A stretch of DNA of 7,793 nt. It comes from Lachnospiraceae bacterium. GTDB lineage: Bacteria; Bacillota; Clostridia; Lachnospirales; Lachnospiraceae. The position numbers and the translations under genes are program-made. The notes below the pieces were generated by a model. That model saw only the letters and a program-made list of their open reading frames with translations. It searched no databases and had not been told where the DNA came from. Positions 5,912-7,793 of this stretch are shown here, one piece after another. The stretch covers positions 1-7,793 of the forward strand of contig CAAGPW010000060.1 of the NCBI GenBank assembly GCA_900771955.1, given 5' to 3'. Position 1 is the first letter of the stretch. The number at the start of each line of letters is the position of its first letter.

Positions 5912-7399
5912 ATGGAACAGAAACTGAAAATATATTATACATCTGACGTGCACGGATATTTTTATCCAACCACCTATGGAGATCGGGAAACAAAGAATGT
6001 CGGGCTGTTTTCGCTTGTATCCGGATTTGTAAAGGATGAAAACACGCTGATCATGGATGGCGGGGATATTCTTCAGGGCTCTGCATTTGCCTGCTATTGC
6101 AGACAGAAGGTTCAGTCACCCGGGATAATGGCGGATATCATGAATGACTGCGGTTATGATTATTATACGCTTGGCAATCATGACTTTAATTACGGACAGG
6201 ACTATCAGAAAACATATTGCAGCGCTCATCATGGCAGATGTGTCTGCCAGAATGTCACAGATGAGACAGGAAAAGTACGTTATCCGTATGCGGTGCATGT
6301 ACTTGAAAACGGGCTCCGCGTTGGAATTGTAGGAATCGTTACGGACTATGTAAATGTGTGGGAAAAGAAGGAAAATCTCGCCGGAATTTGTATTACAAGT
6401 CCGTTTGAAGCAGCAAAACAGGCACTTTCGGAGTTGAAGGGACAGACAGATGTAACGGTCTGCATTTATCACGGCGGATTTGAGTGTGATTTGAAAACAG
6501 GAAAGCAGCTTTCCGAAACTACGGAAAACGTGGGATACCGTATTTGCAGGGAACTGGATTTTGATATACTTCTGACCGGTCATCAGCATATGTCGATCGA
6601 CGGACAGTATGTGCACGGGACGTATGTGGTGCAGCCGCTGGAAAATGCAAGGGAATACTACTGCCTTGAAGCAGTATGCGACAAAAAGGGGGTGTCTGTC
6701 CACTCGGAAAAATATGTGGCGGATGCCGGCAATGTAAGTCGTACGCTGTGCGAAAAGTATTCCGGAACTGAAACGGGCGTGCAGCAGTGGCTGGATGAGC
6801 CAATTGGACATTTAAGCAGTTCGCTGTTGCCGGAGGATAAGGTGACGATGGCATTGCATGGAACCAAAATTGCCGATTTCCTGAACAGGGTACAGTTGTT
6901 TTTTTCAGGTGCGGAGCTTTCCAGTGTCGGACTTGCCAATGAGATTGCAGGGTTTGGCAGTAAAGTCAGTATGCGTGATATTATAGCAACCTATCCATAT
7001 CCCAATACGCTTGTTGTCTGCCGGATTACCGGTGTACAGTTAAAGCGTGCGATGGAGCGCAGTGCAGAATATTTCGCAACAGGTGTGAATGGAGAGGTAC
7101 GGGTGTCAGAGAGCTTTTTAGTGCCAAAGATCGAACACTACAATTATGATTACTATATGGGTGTTACCTATGAAATTGATCCTGCGCTTCCGGTCGGAAG
7201 CCGGATAAAAAATCTTGCTTTTGGAGACCGGCCGGTGAAAGCCGACGATACGTTTACAATGTGTTTGAACAATTACCGCTACAGTGGTGCCGGGGGTTAT
7301 GAAGTGTATACAGAGTGCCCACTGGTCAGGGAAATCAATACGGAAATGGTAGAGCTTATTACGGAATACTTTAGAAAGAACCCGTTGGTAGAGGTATAA
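5912..7399 (+). CDS. Cytoplasmic 5'-nucleotidase / 2',3'-cyclic phosphodiesterase-like metallophosphoesterase
   Basis: Two-domain phosphoester hydrolase of 495 residues. The N-terminal calcineurin-like domain keeps its dimetal ligands: Asp12 and His14 (SDVHG), Asp49-Gly-Gly-Asp52, Asn89-His90-Asp91 (LGNHDF), His187 (YHGG) and His224/His226 (GHQH). The C-terminal substrate domain has YPYPNTLVVCRITGVQLK (361-378), MGVTYEID (416-423) and NNYRYSGAGGY (453-463), closest in style to CpdB/YfkN-type 2',3'-cyclic-nucleotide phosphodiesterases. Unlike those exported enzymes it begins straight at the first catalytic strand. A stop (5894-5896) upstream in frame rules out a missed signal peptide, and about 16 Cys fit the cytoplasm; YunD-like relatives are also cytoplasmic. 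It starts four bases after the permease stop, with GAGAGGG at 5898-5904. Substrate unproven; it probably acts on the imported compound. Confidence 0.9.
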   Translation: MEQKLKIYYTSDVHGYFYPTTYGDRETKNVGLFSLVSGFVKDENTLIMDGGDILQGSAFACYCRQKVQSPGIMADIMNDCGYDYYTLGNHDFNYGQDYQKTYCSAHHGRCVCQNVTDETGKVRYPYAVHVLENGLRVGIVGIVTDYVNVWEKKENLAGICITSPFEAAKQALSELKGQTDVTVCIYHGGFECDLKTGKQLSETTENVGYRICRELDFDILLTGHQHMSIDGQYVHGTYVVQPLENAREYYCLEAVCDKKGVSVHSEKYVADAGNVSRTLCEKYSGTETGVQQWLDEPIGHLSSSLLPEDKVTMALHGTKIADFLNRVQLFFSGAELSSVGLANEIAGFGSKVSMRDIIATYPYPNTLVVCRITGVQLKRAMERSAEYFATGVNGEVRVSESFLVPKIEHYNYDYYMGVTYEIDPALPVGSRIKNLAFGDRPVKADDTFTMCLNNYRYSGAGGYEVYTECPLVREINTEMVELITEYFRKNPLVEV

Positions 7400-7409
7400 A
7401 CGAAGCCCT

Positions 7410-7793
7410 TTACTGCACAAGCAGCTTTTGATACTGTTTCGGGGAGACATGCATCTGCTCCTTGAACAGCTTGATAAAATAGCTGGTCGTGCAGAAACCG
7501 ACGGATGCCGCAATCTCGGTCACGCTTTTCTGTGTTGAGATCAAAAGCTTTTCCGCTTCCCGGATGCGGATAGAGTTCAGGTAATCGTTGAACTTCATGT
7601 GCATCAGTCGGTGAAAACTCCGGGAAAAATAGCTGTAACTTAAATGACAGAGTCCTGCCATTTCGGCTGCGGAAATCTGTTTTTCGTAGTTCGAGAGCAT
7701 GTAGGTCAATGCAGGTGCAAGCTGGTTTTGCAGGCTTTGATCCGCCTGAGAAACTAATAACGGTTCGGATTCGTTTTGCTGCCAGTAGCGCAG
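7410..7793 (-). CDS. AraC-family transcriptional regulator, C-terminal part (runs off the window)
   Basis: The minus-strand frame is open from the stop at 7410-7412 to the window edge, giving the last 127 residues. The TTG at 7709 is an internal Leu codon, not the start. The piece holds the paired helix-turn-helix DNA-binding domain of AraC/XylS regulators: first helix-turn-helix around ISAAEMAGLCHLSYSYFSRS, then KSVTEIAASVGF with the family ending YFIKLFKEQMHVSPKQYQK. The N-terminal sensor domain lies beyond the edge, so ligand and full length cannot be judged. The stop is ten bases from the stop of the convergent phosphoesterase gene. Many AraC proteins control a neighbouring gene, but nothing here shows that it controls the phn operon. 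Confidence 0.93.
   Translation of the reverse strand: MRYWQQNESEPLLVSQADQSLQNQLAPALTYMLSNYEKQISAAEMAGLCHLSYSYFSRSFHRLMHMKFNDYLNSIRIREAEKLLISTQKSVTEIAASVGFCTTSYFIKLFKEQMHVSPKQYQKLLVQ

Noticed and set aside
6116..6811. 231-residue open frame on the minus strand
   Set aside because: It lies antisense to the phosphoesterase gene, whose domains and catalytic motifs are complete. The antisense product has no recognisable domain and no good ribosome binding site was evident.
7413..7429. Possible terminator (CTGC/GCAG stem followed by CTTTT) after the operon
   Set aside because: The stem is only four base pairs and lies inside the convergent AraC coding region, so it is too weak to call.
1..7793. 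CRISPR array, insertion sequence, tRNA, rRNA or riboswitch
   Set aside because: I saw no regularly spaced repeats of CRISPR type, transposase genes with inverted ends, or RNA-gene-like sequences. The only tandem repeats are the short TTTAC hexamers.

Overview
The window looks like a chromosomal segment of a low-to-mid GC Firmicute, most likely a Lachnospiraceae-type Clostridia. The grounds are AGGAGG-type ribosome binding sites, TTGAAA/TATAAT-type promoters, Gram-positive lipoprotein signal peptides ending in LAGC, and the style of the proteins. This placement is inference; there is no rRNA or other taxonomic marker.

Layout. Positions 1-222 are AT-rich and non-coding, with several TTTAC-type direct repeats. 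A 66-residue lipoprotein gene (223-423, +) follows. It ends at a strong hairpin terminator that it shares with a convergent histidine-phosphatase gene (494-1105, -). A 185-base divergent control region then holds candidate promoters for both directions and two sets of TTTACA-like hexamers, mostly at 11-base steps. That is the architecture of PhoP/PhoB (Pho) boxes. From 1291 to 7399 a tightly packed + strand operon encodes a LacI-family regulator, a PhnD-type substrate-binding lipoprotein, a PhnC-type ATPase, two different PhnE-type permeases, and a metallophosphoesterase of the 5'-nucleotidase / 2',3'-cyclic-nucleotide phosphodiesterase superfamily with no signal peptide. A hairpin lies between the binding-protein and ATPase genes. 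The 3' end of an AraC-family regulator gene (7410-7793, -) converges on the operon and runs off the right edge.

How the genes may work together. The four transport genes form a complete importer of the phosphate/phosphite/phosphonate (PhnCDE) type. No C-P lyase, phosphonatase or phosphite dehydrogenase gene is in the window. The last gene of the operon is instead a phosphoester hydrolase that appears cytoplasmic. The most interesting reading is an import-then-hydrolyse module: a phosphorylated small molecule, possibly a nucleotide or cyclic nucleotide, enters through PhnCDEE and is cleaved inside the cell to give phosphate. The Pho-box-like repeats suggest control by phosphate starvation, and the cotranscribed LacI regulator suggests a second, substrate-linked signal. 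The protein families are well supported; substrate, regulation and the joint role are inference.
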